This document shows positions 40,526-47,306 of a stretch of DNA of 49,318 bases, piece by piece. Source of the DNA: Pseudomonadota bacterium. GTDB lineage: Bacteria; Pseudomonadota; Alphaproteobacteria; Rhizobiales; Rhizobiaceae. Position numbers and translations under genes: made by a program. The notes beneath the pieces are model-generated. The model was given only the letters and a program-made list of their open reading frames with translations, searched no databases and had not been told where the DNA came from. The stretch's first letter is position 1. The number at the start of each line of letters is the position of its first letter. The DNA lies in contig JAEZXX010000031.1 of NCBI GenBank assembly GCA_023419535.1, positions 1 to 49,318 of the forward strand, written 5' to 3'.

Positions 40526-41739
40526 ATTTCCTCAGTCTCTTCGACCGGACACGCGGGTTCGTTTCGATGCATTGAGACCTGATTGCGTCCCGCATGCTTC
40601 GCCGCGTAGAGGGCGCCGTCCGCCATCCGCTGGAGCTGTTCAGCTTCCACGCGCTCGACCTCGTCGCGAAGGATAGCGACCCCAACGCTGATGGTTACGT
40701 GCGGACCGACGGCCGAGTCCGGGTTCGGCAGGCCAGCGCTCTCTACCGCTCGACGAATGCGCTCGGCGACCAACAGCGCGTTCTGTTCGCCGATCCGCGG
40801 GAGGAGAACCAGGAACTCTTCTCCTCCGTACCGCGCGACTTGAGAGCCATCGCGCCGAAGGTTCTCGTGAATGATCCGCGCGACTTCTACAAGGCAGCGA
40901 TCACCCTCCGCGTGCCCGAGCCGGTCGTTCAGCTTCTTGAAATCGTCGATGTCGCACATCAGGATCGCCGTGCCGTCGATCCCGTCCCGGCTAGACCAGC
41001 AGGTGGCAAGGGTTTCGGTCATCTGCCGACGGTTCGCGATCCCGGTCAGAGGATCGTTCCGTGCAAGATGGGTAAGCCGCTCGTTCGCAGAGGCTAGCTC
41101 GGCCGTATGCGCCTCGCGCTGCAGCTCCAGAAGAAACTGCTTCTGCGCAAGCAATGTCATCGTTCGACGGGCGGCAATCGTCGCGCCGAACCCGCACGCG
41201 AAGTAGGCGATCCCGGCGACGGCGCTAGTCGCCGAAAGGTCCGGATTGCGGAGCTGGAAGAAGAGGTAGAGCCCAAGCGCCATAGCCGCAATCGCGATGG
41301 TCCACGACAGCGGAACAGCAAACATGATGACAGCCGTCAGCGCGACCAAGAGCATCACGTGGAGATGTCTGTCGTAAAACTCGTCTCCTGCACGCACGCC
41401 GACGAGGGAAACGGCAAGCAGGATCGCGAACATTCCTGTCAGCAAGACGAAGCCACTTGCAACTTCTGAGCGTCGCTCTCTCCAAAAGAGGAGGACAATG
41501 ACCGCCCCCGCCAGGATGGATAGGGTCGGCACGACCATGGGACGCCAGTCCGCGTGCTCGATCATGGCCACGTTCAAAAGCAGCGTGACGACGCTGAGGC
41601 CGGCCATCCAAGCCATCCAGGCGCGTATCACCTTCGCTGACGACGACCAGATCCGCTGCGTGAAGCGTTCGCGGAGATCGATCCCCAAGCGGATGTCTCG
41701 CGTTCGGCCTGACAGGAGGCGGTCGACGTCGGTCGCCAT
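40522..41739 (-). CDS. Membrane-anchored diguanylate cyclase (GGDEF domain)
   Basis: This 405-residue protein has about six membrane segments (residues ~40-200), a coiled-coil linker (LLELQREAHTAELASANERL) and a GGDEF domain. The domain has DPLTGIANRRQM, MCDIDDFKKLND, the active-site loop ARYGGEEF and ISVGVA. The active site is intact, so it should make cyclic di-GMP from GTP. The inhibitory I-site position reads RDGS where RxxD is usual, so product inhibition may be lost. The N-terminal sensor module was not identified. It is a cargo gene of the integrative element. Confidence 0.9.
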   Translation of the reverse strand: MATDVDRLLSGRTRDIRLGIDLRERFTQRIWSSSAKVIRAWMAWMAGLSVVTLLLNVAMIEHADWRPMVVPTLSILAGAVIVLLFWRERRSEVASGFVLLTGMFAILLAVSLVGVRAGDEFYDRHLHVMLLVALTAVIMFAVPLSWTIAIAAMALGLYLFFQLRNPDLSATSAVAGIAYFACGFGATIAARRTMTLLAQKQFLLELQREAHTAELASANERLTHLARNDPLTGIANRRQMTETLATCWSSRDGIDGTAILMCDIDDFKKLNDRLGHAEGDRCLVEVARIIHENLRRDGSQVARYGGEEFLVLLPRIGEQNALLVAERIRRAVESAGLPNPDSAVGPHVTISVGVAILRDEVERVEAEQLQRMADGALYAAKHAGRNQVSMHRNEPACPVEETEEI

Positions 41740-41850
41740 CTTCGCGAAGCGCCTAATGATCCGATATTATTCGGACATTTTCCTCGTGATCATTCACTGA
41801 TGCGTTAATGGTCGATCCACCACGACCTGCGGGACGAAAGGCCACTGCGG

Positions 41851-42190
41851 TTAGTCCCGCTCCGCCTGCAACCTCGTCTGCGGCGGCAGGTCTATCCCAA
41901 GGTGCCGGCAGAGATCGATCGCGCGCTCGGTTCGCATGTGGAAGCCGTACACGTTTGGAAGCTCCAGCGGGAAGGCGGCCTCAGCCTCCAGCGCCGCCTC
42001 GCGCGGGGTCGCCGTCCAGCCGTCCGGCTGCGTTCGCCCTTCGGCCATGTAGAAGGCGCGGAGGATCCATCGATAGGGGCGCGGGTTGCTCGCACGGGAT
42101 CCCGGATCGTGGGTGATCTGCGCAAGGCGGAAGCCGGCTTCGAACGCGTCGTAGGCCTCGACGCCCCAATTTGCACGGCGTCGCCAGCGG
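41851..42190 (-). CDS. Hypothetical protein with no visible start codon
   Basis: About 110 residues of convincing protein sequence read through this frame (WGVEAYDAFEAGFRLAQ, RPYRWILRAFYMAEG, TPREAALEAEAAFPLELPN, ending QTRLQAERD). I see no start codon in frame near its beginning. The coding-like part begins right after the stop of the 43-codon gene at 42204-42335, in the -1 frame. It may be the downstream half of a frameshifted gene or be reached by ribosomal frameshifting. Upper boundary approximate. Confidence 0.4.
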
Positions 42191-42203
42191 AAGCGGAGCG
42201 CCC

Positions 42204-42335
42204 TTAGTGGAGGGTCACCATTGGGCTGAACCGGCGCGCGATCTCGCGCAGCGCCTCGGCGATCTCCGGCTCCTCCTCCGCGATCGACAGGGCCAGAGCT
42301 TCGAGGATCGTGAGTATGGCGTCCCTCTGCGTCAT
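42204..42335 (-). CDS. 43-residue small protein (or N-terminal part of a frameshifted gene)
   Basis: The short frame MTQRDAILTILEALAL ... FSPMVTLH has a strong GGAGG ribosome binding site 8 nt before the ATG at 42335, and an amphipathic helical composition with an acidic EEEPEIAEALREIARRF segment. These features favour a real translated product. Its stop abuts the start-less frame at 41851-42190, so the two may have been one ~155-residue protein. Whether this is mutation, sequencing error or programmed frameshifting cannot be decided here. Confidence 0.5.
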   Translation of the reverse strand: MTQRDAILTILEALALSIAEEEPEIAEALREIARRFSPMVTLH

Positions 42336-42460
42336 CGCTTGCTCCTCCCCAGGAACAAGGAAGGTTACGCGCATCAGGCGAATGGTCTACATCCTTCTGG
42401 TGGTGCGACATTCTGACCGCCGGCTTGCGAATCGTTCGGACTGTTCTCTATCCGTTCCAC

Positions 42461-42769
42461 ATGAGCCCGCCGCGCGACAATAGGGGACTGCACCTATCCG
42501 AGTGCCACGACCTGGGGCTCGTGGTCTGGATGCGCTGCAACTTCTGCAGGGGCCCGCAGCGCTACTACGATCCGAAGGACCTCGCCGTCGTGCTGGGCAA
42601 CGTAGAGCTCGACCGGCTGCGGGGCCGCCTCAAGTGTGAGGTCTGCGAGAAGGGCGACTATCTCGACGTCGGCAAGCGGCGGATCGCCGAGCTGGAGCGA
42701 ACCGGTACGCCGATCCGCCGGCTGGTGAGGGTTCGGCGGGTGCCGGTCTGGCGGGAGGATCGGCTGTAG
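42461..42769 (+). CDS. Zinc-ribbon-like hypothetical protein
   Basis: This 102-residue protein has two Cys pairs, WMRCNFCRGPQRYY and LKCEVCEKGDYLD, separated by about 35 residues, as in a small zinc ribbon. A helical middle (PKDLAVVLGNVELDRLRG) links them and the C terminus is Arg-rich. ATG 42461 is preferred; a TTG at 42425 would add 12 residues. Similar short proteins are frequent in rhizobial genomes and phages without known function. Confidence 0.6.
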   Translation: MSPPRDNRGLHLSECHDLGLVVWMRCNFCRGPQRYYDPKDLAVVLGNVELDRLRGRLKCEVCEKGDYLDVGKRRIAELERTGTPIRRLVRVRRVPVWREDRL

Positions 42770-42777
42770 GCGGCGCG

Positions 42778-42830
42778 GGCTAACGTCGATGGCTAACAGG
42801 TCTGGCTAACGCGCATGCAAGTGCCTTGCA
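42778..42830. repeat. Three GGCTAAC repeats at 13-bp period plus a palindrome
   Basis: GGCTAAC occurs at 42778-42784, 42791-42797 and 42804-42810, exactly 13 bp apart, followed by the inverted repeat TGCAAG-TGC-CTTGCA (42816-42830). The arrangement recalls iterons or a cooperative regulator site. It lies just before a tRNA-like fragment. The function is unknown. Confidence 0.45.
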
Positions 42831-42842
42831 AAGCAGGGCGTA

Positions 42843-42865
42843 TGGTGGGCCCGGCAGGACTCGAA
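42843..42865 (-). repeat. tRNA 3'-end fragment inside the island (possible old att site)
   Basis: Read on the minus strand, these 23 nt give a T-loop (TTCGAGT), the 3' side of a T-stem (CCTGC), seven acceptor bases (CGGGCCC), a discriminator A and CCA. The 5' side of the T-stem and all other tRNA parts are missing, so it is not a tRNA gene. Such 3'-end fragments are left at att sites of tRNA-integrating elements. It may mark a former junction inside a composite island. Chance similarity is possible at this length. Confidence 0.4.
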
Positions 42866-42885
42866 GGGGCAAAGTAGGAATGGAG

Positions 42886-42913
42886 AAAGGCGCCCGCGAA
42901 GCGAGCGCCTTTT
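42886..42913. terminator. Rho-independent terminator
   Basis: AAAGGCGC (42886-42893) and GCGCCTTT (42905-42912) form an 8-bp stem with an 11-nt loop, ending in a short T-run. It lies 3-30 nt after the stop of the 37-residue gene on the minus strand, and it can also end transcripts from the plus-strand gene at 42461. Confidence 0.7.
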
Positions 42914-42916
42914 CAC

Positions 42917-43030
42917 TTACTTCTTGATCCGGGAGACCACGTGGGTGGTCGATTTCCGCACCGCAGTTTTCACCGTGGTGAAGCGTCCCGTGATTGCGCT
43001 TCGCCCGATCACGATCGTTTTGCGCGCCAT
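42917..43030 (-). CDS. 37-residue basic small protein
   Basis: The short frame MARKTIVIGRSAITG ... VVSRIKK is strongly basic and has an excellent AGGAGG ribosome binding site 7 nt before the ATG at 43030. I recognise the pattern IGRSAiTGRFtTVk from tiny alphaproteobacterial proteins of unknown role that are often near toxin-antitoxin or phage genes. A terminator follows directly, and an operator like that of the toxin-antitoxin operon precedes it. It may be a nucleic-acid-binding peptide or part of the toxin-antitoxin regulation. Confidence 0.65.
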   Translation of the reverse strand: MARKTIVIGRSAITGRFTTVKTAVRKSTTHVVSRIKK

Positions 43031-43093
43031 TCCAATCACCTCCTGACCTGGGCAGCCGCCCATAGAATCACGCAGGAGATGACAACTCGTCAT

Positions 43094-43108
43094 GTATCAC
43101 CATGATAC
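43094..43108. promoter_or_regulatory. Palindromic operator shared with the toxin-antitoxin operon
   Basis: GTATCACCATGATAC has perfect 6-bp arms (GTATCA/TGATAC) around CCA. It matches the site at 44063-44077 at 13 of 15 positions. It lies 64 bp upstream of the 37-residue gene, which suggests that the XRE antitoxin also regulates that gene. Confidence 0.55.
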
Positions 43109-43153
43109 CGGACTGGCAACTGGTTGATCGACCAAATTGCAAGCCAGAATGAA

Positions 43154-43182
43154 GAACCCCGGCGATTGGATCGCCGGGGTTC
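43154..43182. terminator. Terminator of the toxin-antitoxin operon
   Basis: Perfect 13-bp arms GAACCCCGGCGAT (43154-43166) and ATCGCCGGGGTTC (43170-43182) close a 3-nt loop, about 30 nt after the antitoxin stop on the minus strand. A TTCATT stretch follows on that strand. Confidence 0.8.
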
Positions 43183-43214
43183 GGTTCGTTGGCGTCGGTC
43201 GTGCGCAGGCGCGT

Positions 43215-43667
43215 CTATGCTGCGAGCGCGTAACCCTCATGGCCGCCATTGATCGCGTCGATCGTGATCTGCTGCGTTTCCGCCGTGGGTACGCTGCGCT
43301 GCGACAATTCTTGAATTCCCTCGTTGAAGGGAAGATCCAAGCTCTCGACCGCCATCTGACGGATCAGCGCCTCCGCAGTGCTATCGATGTCGATTTCACC
43401 ACGTTCCCACCTGCCGATCGACTGCTTGTCCCGATGAACCAACACCGCAAGCTCCTGCTGCGTCTTGCCCATCTCGGTGCGCAGGAAGCGAAGCTCCGCT
43501 CCGCTCATCCCCTTCTCATGGGACACGATACCCAGCGCAATGACCTTATGCAGTTCGTTGATGGCCGGAACGGTGATGGTCTCATCCCCGTCATCATCAA
43601 TCTCGATCGGCATGCCTTCGATGAACACGTTGTTCAGGCCGCTTTCGGTATAATGATGCGTTGCCAT
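43215..43667 (-). CDS. XRE-family antitoxin
   Basis: This 150-residue protein has an N-terminal segment (YTESGLNNVFIEG, IEIDDDGDETITVP) likely to neutralise the toxin, then a helix-turn-helix: ELRFLRTEMGKTQQELAVLV, RDKQSIGRWERGEIDID. The layout resembles MqsA/HigA-like antitoxins that follow their toxin gene. GGAG precedes ATG 43667 by about 7 nt, overlapping the end of the toxin gene, so the pair is translationally coupled. It should bind the palindrome upstream of the toxin gene and may also bind the second copy at 43094. Confidence 0.85.
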   Translation of the reverse strand: MATHHYTESGLNNVFIEGMPIEIDDDGDETITVPAINELHKVIALGIVSHEKGMSGAELRFLRTEMGKTQQELAVLVHRDKQSIGRWERGEIDIDSTAEALIRQMAVESLDLPFNEGIQELSQRSVPTAETQQITIDAINGGHEGYALAA

Positions 43668-43668
43668 T

Positions 43669-44016
43669 TTACTCTCCAATTATCGAACCCGCCCTCGTCG
43701 CTCCGTCATCGATCCACATGACCGTCACGATCTTCAGAAGGCAGCCCTTTTTGTCCGGAATGACGACCACGCCGACAGTTCTCGATCCGCTGTTGGGAGT
43801 CTTGCTCTCAACGCGGTAACGATTGTAGCCAAGCCTAGTTGCAGGCTCAGGATCGTTGTAGACGAAGCCGAACTTCAGCGCGAAAAGGACGTCACCGGCG
43901 ATGAGATCACGCTCTGCCAGCCGTTCACGCGCATGAAGTTTGTAAGAAAGTACGAGGCGGTCAGATCGTGCAATCGCGCGGATCTCATCGGTCGCTTCCT
44001 TCGGTGTCCATGCCAT
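43669..44016 (-). CDS. DUF4258/MqsR-like toxin
   Basis: This 115-residue protein has the DUF4258 pattern of small MqsR/RelE-like toxins: SYKLHARERLAERDL (His/Arg-rich helix), IAGDVLFALKFGFVYNDPE, YRVESKTP and a final strand pair GVVVIPDKKGCLLKIVTVMWID. Such proteins probably cleave RNA. The toxin-first order and the coupled XRE gene match MqsRA/HigBA-type systems. A palindromic operator lies 47 bp upstream. In an integrative element the pair may stabilise the island or act against phage. Confidence 0.8.
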   Translation of the reverse strand: MAWTPKEATDEIRAIARSDRLVLSYKLHARERLAERDLIAGDVLFALKFGFVYNDPEPATRLGYNRYRVESKTPNSGSRTVGVVVIPDKKGCLLKIVTVMWIDDGATRAGSIIGE

Positions 44017-44062
44017 GACGGGCCTCCTCTGATCGGCCCATCATGCTCCTGGACCGGTACAT

Positions 44063-44077
44063 ATATCATCATGATAC
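44063..44077. promoter_or_regulatory. Operator of the toxin-antitoxin operon
   Basis: ATATCATCATGATAC contains the arms TATCA/TGATA around a 3-bp centre and lies 47 bp upstream of the toxin start. The second copy at 43094-43108 differs at two positions. The antitoxin's XRE domain is the likely binder. Confidence 0.6.
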
Positions 44078-44105
44078 ATCTGGGTAGGGGGATTTTCCCG
44101 CGCAA

Positions 44106-44460
44106 CCCTCAGATTGGATGATTTGTCCGGTAATCAGTTTCGGTCTGGTGAACGAACCGATTGAGGGGCCACGTGAACAGAAAAACCTCCTACTAGGGGC
44201 TGGTATCAAAGCGAAAGATGCAACGCAGTTCAACGTCTCCAGCCGAGCACTAGGCAGCCGTTCGGCGTCTTGCAAGCTTGAGGTTCGCCAGATTGACGCG
44301 AACGAACTCGGAACAAGCGTGGCGAACCTAGCCTAACAACCCGATCGGTTGTGCACCCAGCCCGAGGCGCAGGCGCCGCGATAGGACGCGTTCGTGCGCC
44401 GGATGGTTCGGATCCACATCCAAAGGCGCCCCGAGTGGCGGGAAGAGAAGTTGTGACCCG
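44106..44460. other. Stretch without a convincing gene
   Basis: This stretch has open frames on both strands, including 72 codons at 44118-44336 (+), but none with a good ribosome binding site or recognisable sequence. Composition at 44106-44330 is AT-richer than average. I see no clear hairpin or repeat. It may be a decayed gene. Confidence 0.4.
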
Positions 44461-44775
44461 TCAGTGGGGCAGGCGGTTTCCGCCAGAGACCGCGACTTCT
44501 GCCCCGTCCATCATTGCCTGAAGACGTGCCTTCCCAAGATCCATCATGGCGATCGCGACTTCGACCGGATTCCAGCCTGCTTCAACGGCAGCCCGCTCAA
44601 CGTCGGACAAAGCTGCATCGATCGCGTCCGCGCAGTGCTGCTCACGATCGAATTCGTCCGAGACAGGATACGGCGGTGCGATGACCATCAGGACCGGATA
44701 CGCCGGATCGTGGGCCCTGCGAAGTCGTCCAGTTGTGGACGGACAATCTCCGCTGATCGAACGTTCGTCACCCAT
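44461..44775 (-). CDS. Hypothetical protein downstream of SNase-like gene
   Basis: The coding-like part begins at MVIAPPYPVSDEFD (ATG 44688, 75 residues) and has helices rich in Ala, Asp and Glu (ADAIDAALSDVERAAVEAG; NPVEVAIAMMDLGKARLQAM). An earlier in-frame ATG at 44775, or TTG 44784 overlapping the nuclease stop, would add a basic N terminus. It follows the nuclease closely and is probably co-transcribed with it. No family was recognised. Confidence 0.5.
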   Translation of the reverse strand: MGDERSISGDCPSTTGRLRRAHDPAYPVLMVIAPPYPVSDEFDREQHCADAIDAALSDVERAAVEAGWNPVEVAIAMMDLGKARLQAMMDGAEVAVSGGNRLPH

Positions 44776-44780
44776 ACCTT

Positions 44781-45305
44781 TCAAGGGCGTTCGTAGTGCC
44801 CGCCCGAGTACCGCGTCCAGTCAACTGCATGGCCGGCGCGGACCTGCTCTGCCGCGATGTCCCGGCCCCCGACGAAGCACTGTGCGACGATGCGGTCATA
44901 GGAGGCGGGCGAAGATCGCCCGTCGCAGGGCGTCCCGTTGCCGACCTGGCGACACTCGACCGTCTGACCGGCTGTCATCCGCTCGATGTTGGCGCCGGCC
45001 TCTGCATAGCCGCGCTCGCCTCGCTCCGGGCTGTTGATGCCGCAGATCCGAACACGCTGGCTTCCGATCGTGAACGTGTCGCCGTCGGCAACGCGGGTCA
45101 CGGGGCCGCGAAGCACTCCGCCTGTCGTTTGCGTCGGTGCTGTCTGTGTCTGGCCAGGGAGGGCGCCATCGATCGCGTCATAAACCCGCGACGCGAGTTC
45201 GGGCCCGCCGACGAGCGCGGCTACTGCCACGATTGCTGCGATGCCAAGCCATTGCTTCAGGGATCGATTGCGAGGCGCACGACGGCGCCGTGAGTTTCTA
45301 GCCAT
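44781..45305 (-). CDS. Staphylococcal-nuclease-like (thermonuclease) protein, membrane-anchored
   Basis: This 174-residue protein has a basic N terminus, one membrane segment (LGIAAIVAVAALVGG, residues ~20-35), a Thr/Gln/Pro linker and an SNase-like OB-fold: GPVTRVADGDTFTI (metal Asp), RVRICGINSPERGERGY (catalytic Arg region) and YDRIVAQCFVGGRDIAAE. The SNase core is short (~105 residues) but includes the key motifs. Its active domain should lie in the periplasm, where it could degrade incoming or extracellular DNA. Confidence 0.88.
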   Translation of the reverse strand: MARNSRRRRAPRNRSLKQWLGIAAIVAVAALVGGPELASRVYDAIDGALPGQTQTAPTQTTGGVLRGPVTRVADGDTFTIGSQRVRICGINSPERGERGYAEAGANIERMTAGQTVECRQVGNGTPCDGRSSPASYDRIVAQCFVGGRDIAAEQVRAGHAVDWTRYSGGHYERP

Positions 45306-45349
45306 GGCTGGCGTCTAGCATGAGGCGAGGGCGGCGCTAGAGGCCGGAT

Positions 45350-45610
45350 TTAATCCACCGGCCGCCCGACGACGTCGGGCTGTCTCGAGGCCAATCGAAC
45401 ACCTGGCCCGCTACCGTTCGCCGCAATGAACTCGATCCCTGCCGCCTCTAGAGCGTTCCGCATCTTGCTGGCGGCGTCGTCGGACACGCGAGCGCCCGTG
45501 CCGGTCTCGTAGCGTTTCACCGTCGGCAGCGATAGGTCCGCAGCCTCGGCGAGGCGCGTCTGCGACCAACCCAAAAGCCCCCTTGCTCCGCGCGACTGTG
45601 AAGGCGTCAT
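45350..45610 (-). CDS. XRE-family helix-turn-helix regulator
   Basis: This 86-residue protein has the HTH ARGLLGWSQTRLAEAADLSLPTVKRYE, followed by RNALEAAGIEFIAANGSGPGVRL. That tail is common in small rhizobial XRE regulators. It is divergent from the gene at 45681, and a perfect 8-bp dyad in front of its start (45626-45646) probably makes it autoregulatory. It may act as the element's repressor or immunity regulator near attR. Confidence 0.85.
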   Translation of the reverse strand: MTPSQSRGARGLLGWSQTRLAEAADLSLPTVKRYETGTGARVSDDAASKMRNALEAAGIEFIAANGSGPGVRLASRQPDVVGRPVD

Positions 45611-45625
45611 TCGCTTGACCTATTT

Positions 45626-45646
45626 TGGATCATTAACTATGATCCA
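45626..45646. promoter_or_regulatory. Operator of the XRE regulator (divergent promoter)
   Basis: TGGATCAT (45626-45633) and ATGATCCA (45639-45646) are perfect inverted repeats around TAACT, 16 bp upstream of the XRE start and 35 bp upstream of the divergent gene at 45681. The region is AT-rich, as expected for promoters of both genes. Confidence 0.65.
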
Positions 45647-45680
45647 TTTAGTATCACAGAAGACAGCAAGGAGCAATCAT

Positions 45681-46016
45681 ATGACCAGCGGCCCAATCGG
45701 GACGATCGGCGAAGCCGTGTCCAAAGATAACTTGGTCGACCTGAGCGTCTGGCGTTCGGTGAGGTCGTGCAGAACCGATCGCAGCGTGCGCGAACTGTCG
45801 CGACCGCACCGTCCGGCGCTCGACGAGTGCGAGTTTCGCGCATTCTGGCGCCTCGCTGGAGATTGGCGTCGCGCCGTCAACTATGGGAGCGCCGCGGACA
45901 TTCTCGAAGCCATCGATGAGCTGGAGGTGTTCGAAACCCACTGCGGCCATCACGGCCTTCGGCATCGCGCTGGCGCATTGATCCGCGCGGCGGGCGCCCG
46001 GCAGACGATGGCCTAA
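45681..46016 (+). CDS. Hypothetical protein divergent from XRE regulator
   Basis: This 111-residue protein has AAGGAG 7 nt before ATG 45681. It has a helical middle with RPALDECEFRAFWRLAGDWRR and EAIDELEVFETHCGHHGLRHRAG, where a Cys/His cluster (CGHHGLRH) could bind metal. No family was recognised. It is the last gene before the right arm repeats and attR and is likely controlled by the divergent XRE protein, as are excision or lysogeny genes in such elements. Confidence 0.55.
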   Translation: MTSGPIGTIGEAVSKDNLVDLSVWRSVRSCRTDRSVRELSRPHRPALDECEFRAFWRLAGDWRRAVNYGSAADILEAIDELEVFETHCGHHGLRHRAGALIRAAGARQTMA

Positions 46017-46084
46017 GCTGCCCGACAGACTGTCCGTCGATGCGGTTCGGTTCGACAGACGTCAGGGCGCACGCGGTACGCTTG

Positions 46085-46106
46085 GTGCTGCCCGCGTGCT
46101 GCCCAC
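46085..46106 (+). repeat. Right arm repeats (two tandem 11-mers)
   Basis: GTGCTGCCCGC (46085-46095) and GTGCTGCCCAC (46096-46106) mirror the pair before the integrase gene (24360-24381) in the same orientation, 65-86 bp inside attR. They are candidate integrase arm sites. Confidence 0.6.
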
Positions 46107-46170
46107 GACAAATGCCTCGACTGCCAATGGCAGCGCGTCGGGCTCTAAGTAATTGTTCCAAAACGGGAAA

Positions 46171-46246
<76 letters not shown>

Positions 46247-46526
46247 CGGTGCGGGCGGGTCTATGACATGGTCGGGAGGGGAGTGCAAGGCGCTCCGGGC
46301 CCACATGTCCCTTCGCCCGCATCGGGCGGTCTTCGGCGCCGCCGAGGGCCGGCAGGCGGGGACACGTCCGTGAGGGCAGGCCGGCGGATCGCTTCGGTCG
46401 AGCGCCGGGCCGCGAGAGCGATCCATCGACGGCCATCGACCTGCCGGTGCCGATCGGCCGCGGTTGAAGCGCGGCGGTGCGTTGCTATGATCTTCTTCAG
46501 AGCCGCAGGAATCCTCGGGGAACAGG

Positions 46527-47237
46527 ATGGAGTTCTCAGCCAGGCGGTCCGACCGGACCCAGCCCCGCCAAACCCTCGAAACCGGCAACGGCATCCTGCG
46601 CGCCCTCTCGCCCGACAGCCTGTCGGCTCTCTCGGCCGATCTCGACCTCGTCACGCTCGAGACGCGGCAGGTGCTGAGCGCCGTCGGGGAGCCTCCGGAG
46701 CACGTCTACTTCCTGGAAGGCGGCATCGTCTCCTTCACGCTGGAACTGCCCGACAGCGGCCTCGTCGAGTTCGGGGTGATCGGGCGAGAGGGGCTGTCCA
46801 GCTACACGGCCCTTCGGGCCGGCCGGCGGCAACCCGTGTCCTCGACGGTCCAGGTCGGCGGGTCCGAGGCCTATCGCATCTCGGCCGAGCGCCTGCGCCA
46901 TCGGATCCGGCAACTGCCGGACCTCTACGACGCCATCCACGACGCGCTCTACCAGCTGATGGGCCAGCTCGCGCTCACCGCCGCCTCGAACGCGCGCCAC
47001 GGCCTGGCGGCGCGTATGTCGCGCTGGCTTCTTCTGTGCGACGAGCGCCTCGACGGGGACGAGATCCCCCTGACGCACGAATTTCTCGCCCGCGTGCTCG
47101 GGTCGCAGCGGACCAGCGCGACGTCCATGCTGCATATTCTGGAGGGGGAAGGGGCCATCCGCAGCCGGCGCGGACGGGTGCGGATCGTCGATCGCGAGCG
47201 GCTGAAGCGCTTCGCGGGCGAGGCCTATCTCGGCTGA
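46527..47237 (+). CDS. Crp/Fnr-family transcriptional regulator
   Basis: This 236-residue regulator has an N-terminal cyclic-nucleotide-like beta-roll (EPPEHVYFLEGGIVSF, LVEFGVIGREGLSSYTAL), a long dimer helix and a winged helix near the C terminus (TSATSMLHILEGEGAI, RRGRVRIVDRERLKRF). It has no Fnr-type Cys cluster, and the Arg/Glu phosphate pocket of CRP is not evident, so its signal is unknown. It lies next to oxidase-related genes on the other strand, and a respiratory or redox role is plausible. 46247-46526 between it and the tRNA shows no other gene. Confidence 0.9.
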   Translation: MEFSARRSDRTQPRQTLETGNGILRALSPDSLSALSADLDLVTLETRQVLSAVGEPPEHVYFLEGGIVSFTLELPDSGLVEFGVIGREGLSSYTALRAGRRQPVSSTVQVGGSEAYRISAERLRHRIRQLPDLYDAIHDALYQLMGQLALTAASNARHGLAARMSRWLLLCDERLDGDEIPLTHEFLARVLGSQRTSATSMLHILEGEGAIRSRRGRVRIVDRERLKRFAGEAYLG

Positions 47238-47306
47238 CCGCCCGGGCGTCCCGACCCGCGCGAGCGCTTATCTCAGATCGGGTTCAAGATGGGGCGCAGG
47301 CGCTCT

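Noticed and set aside
42778..42810. Three spaced GGCTAAC repeats as a CRISPR array
   Set aside because: Repeats are 7 bp with 6-bp spacers, far too short, and no cas genes exist in the window.
44118..44336. 72-codon plus-strand open frame
   Set aside because: There is no ribosome binding site, no recognisable sequence and unremarkable composition. I kept it only as an unexplained stretch.
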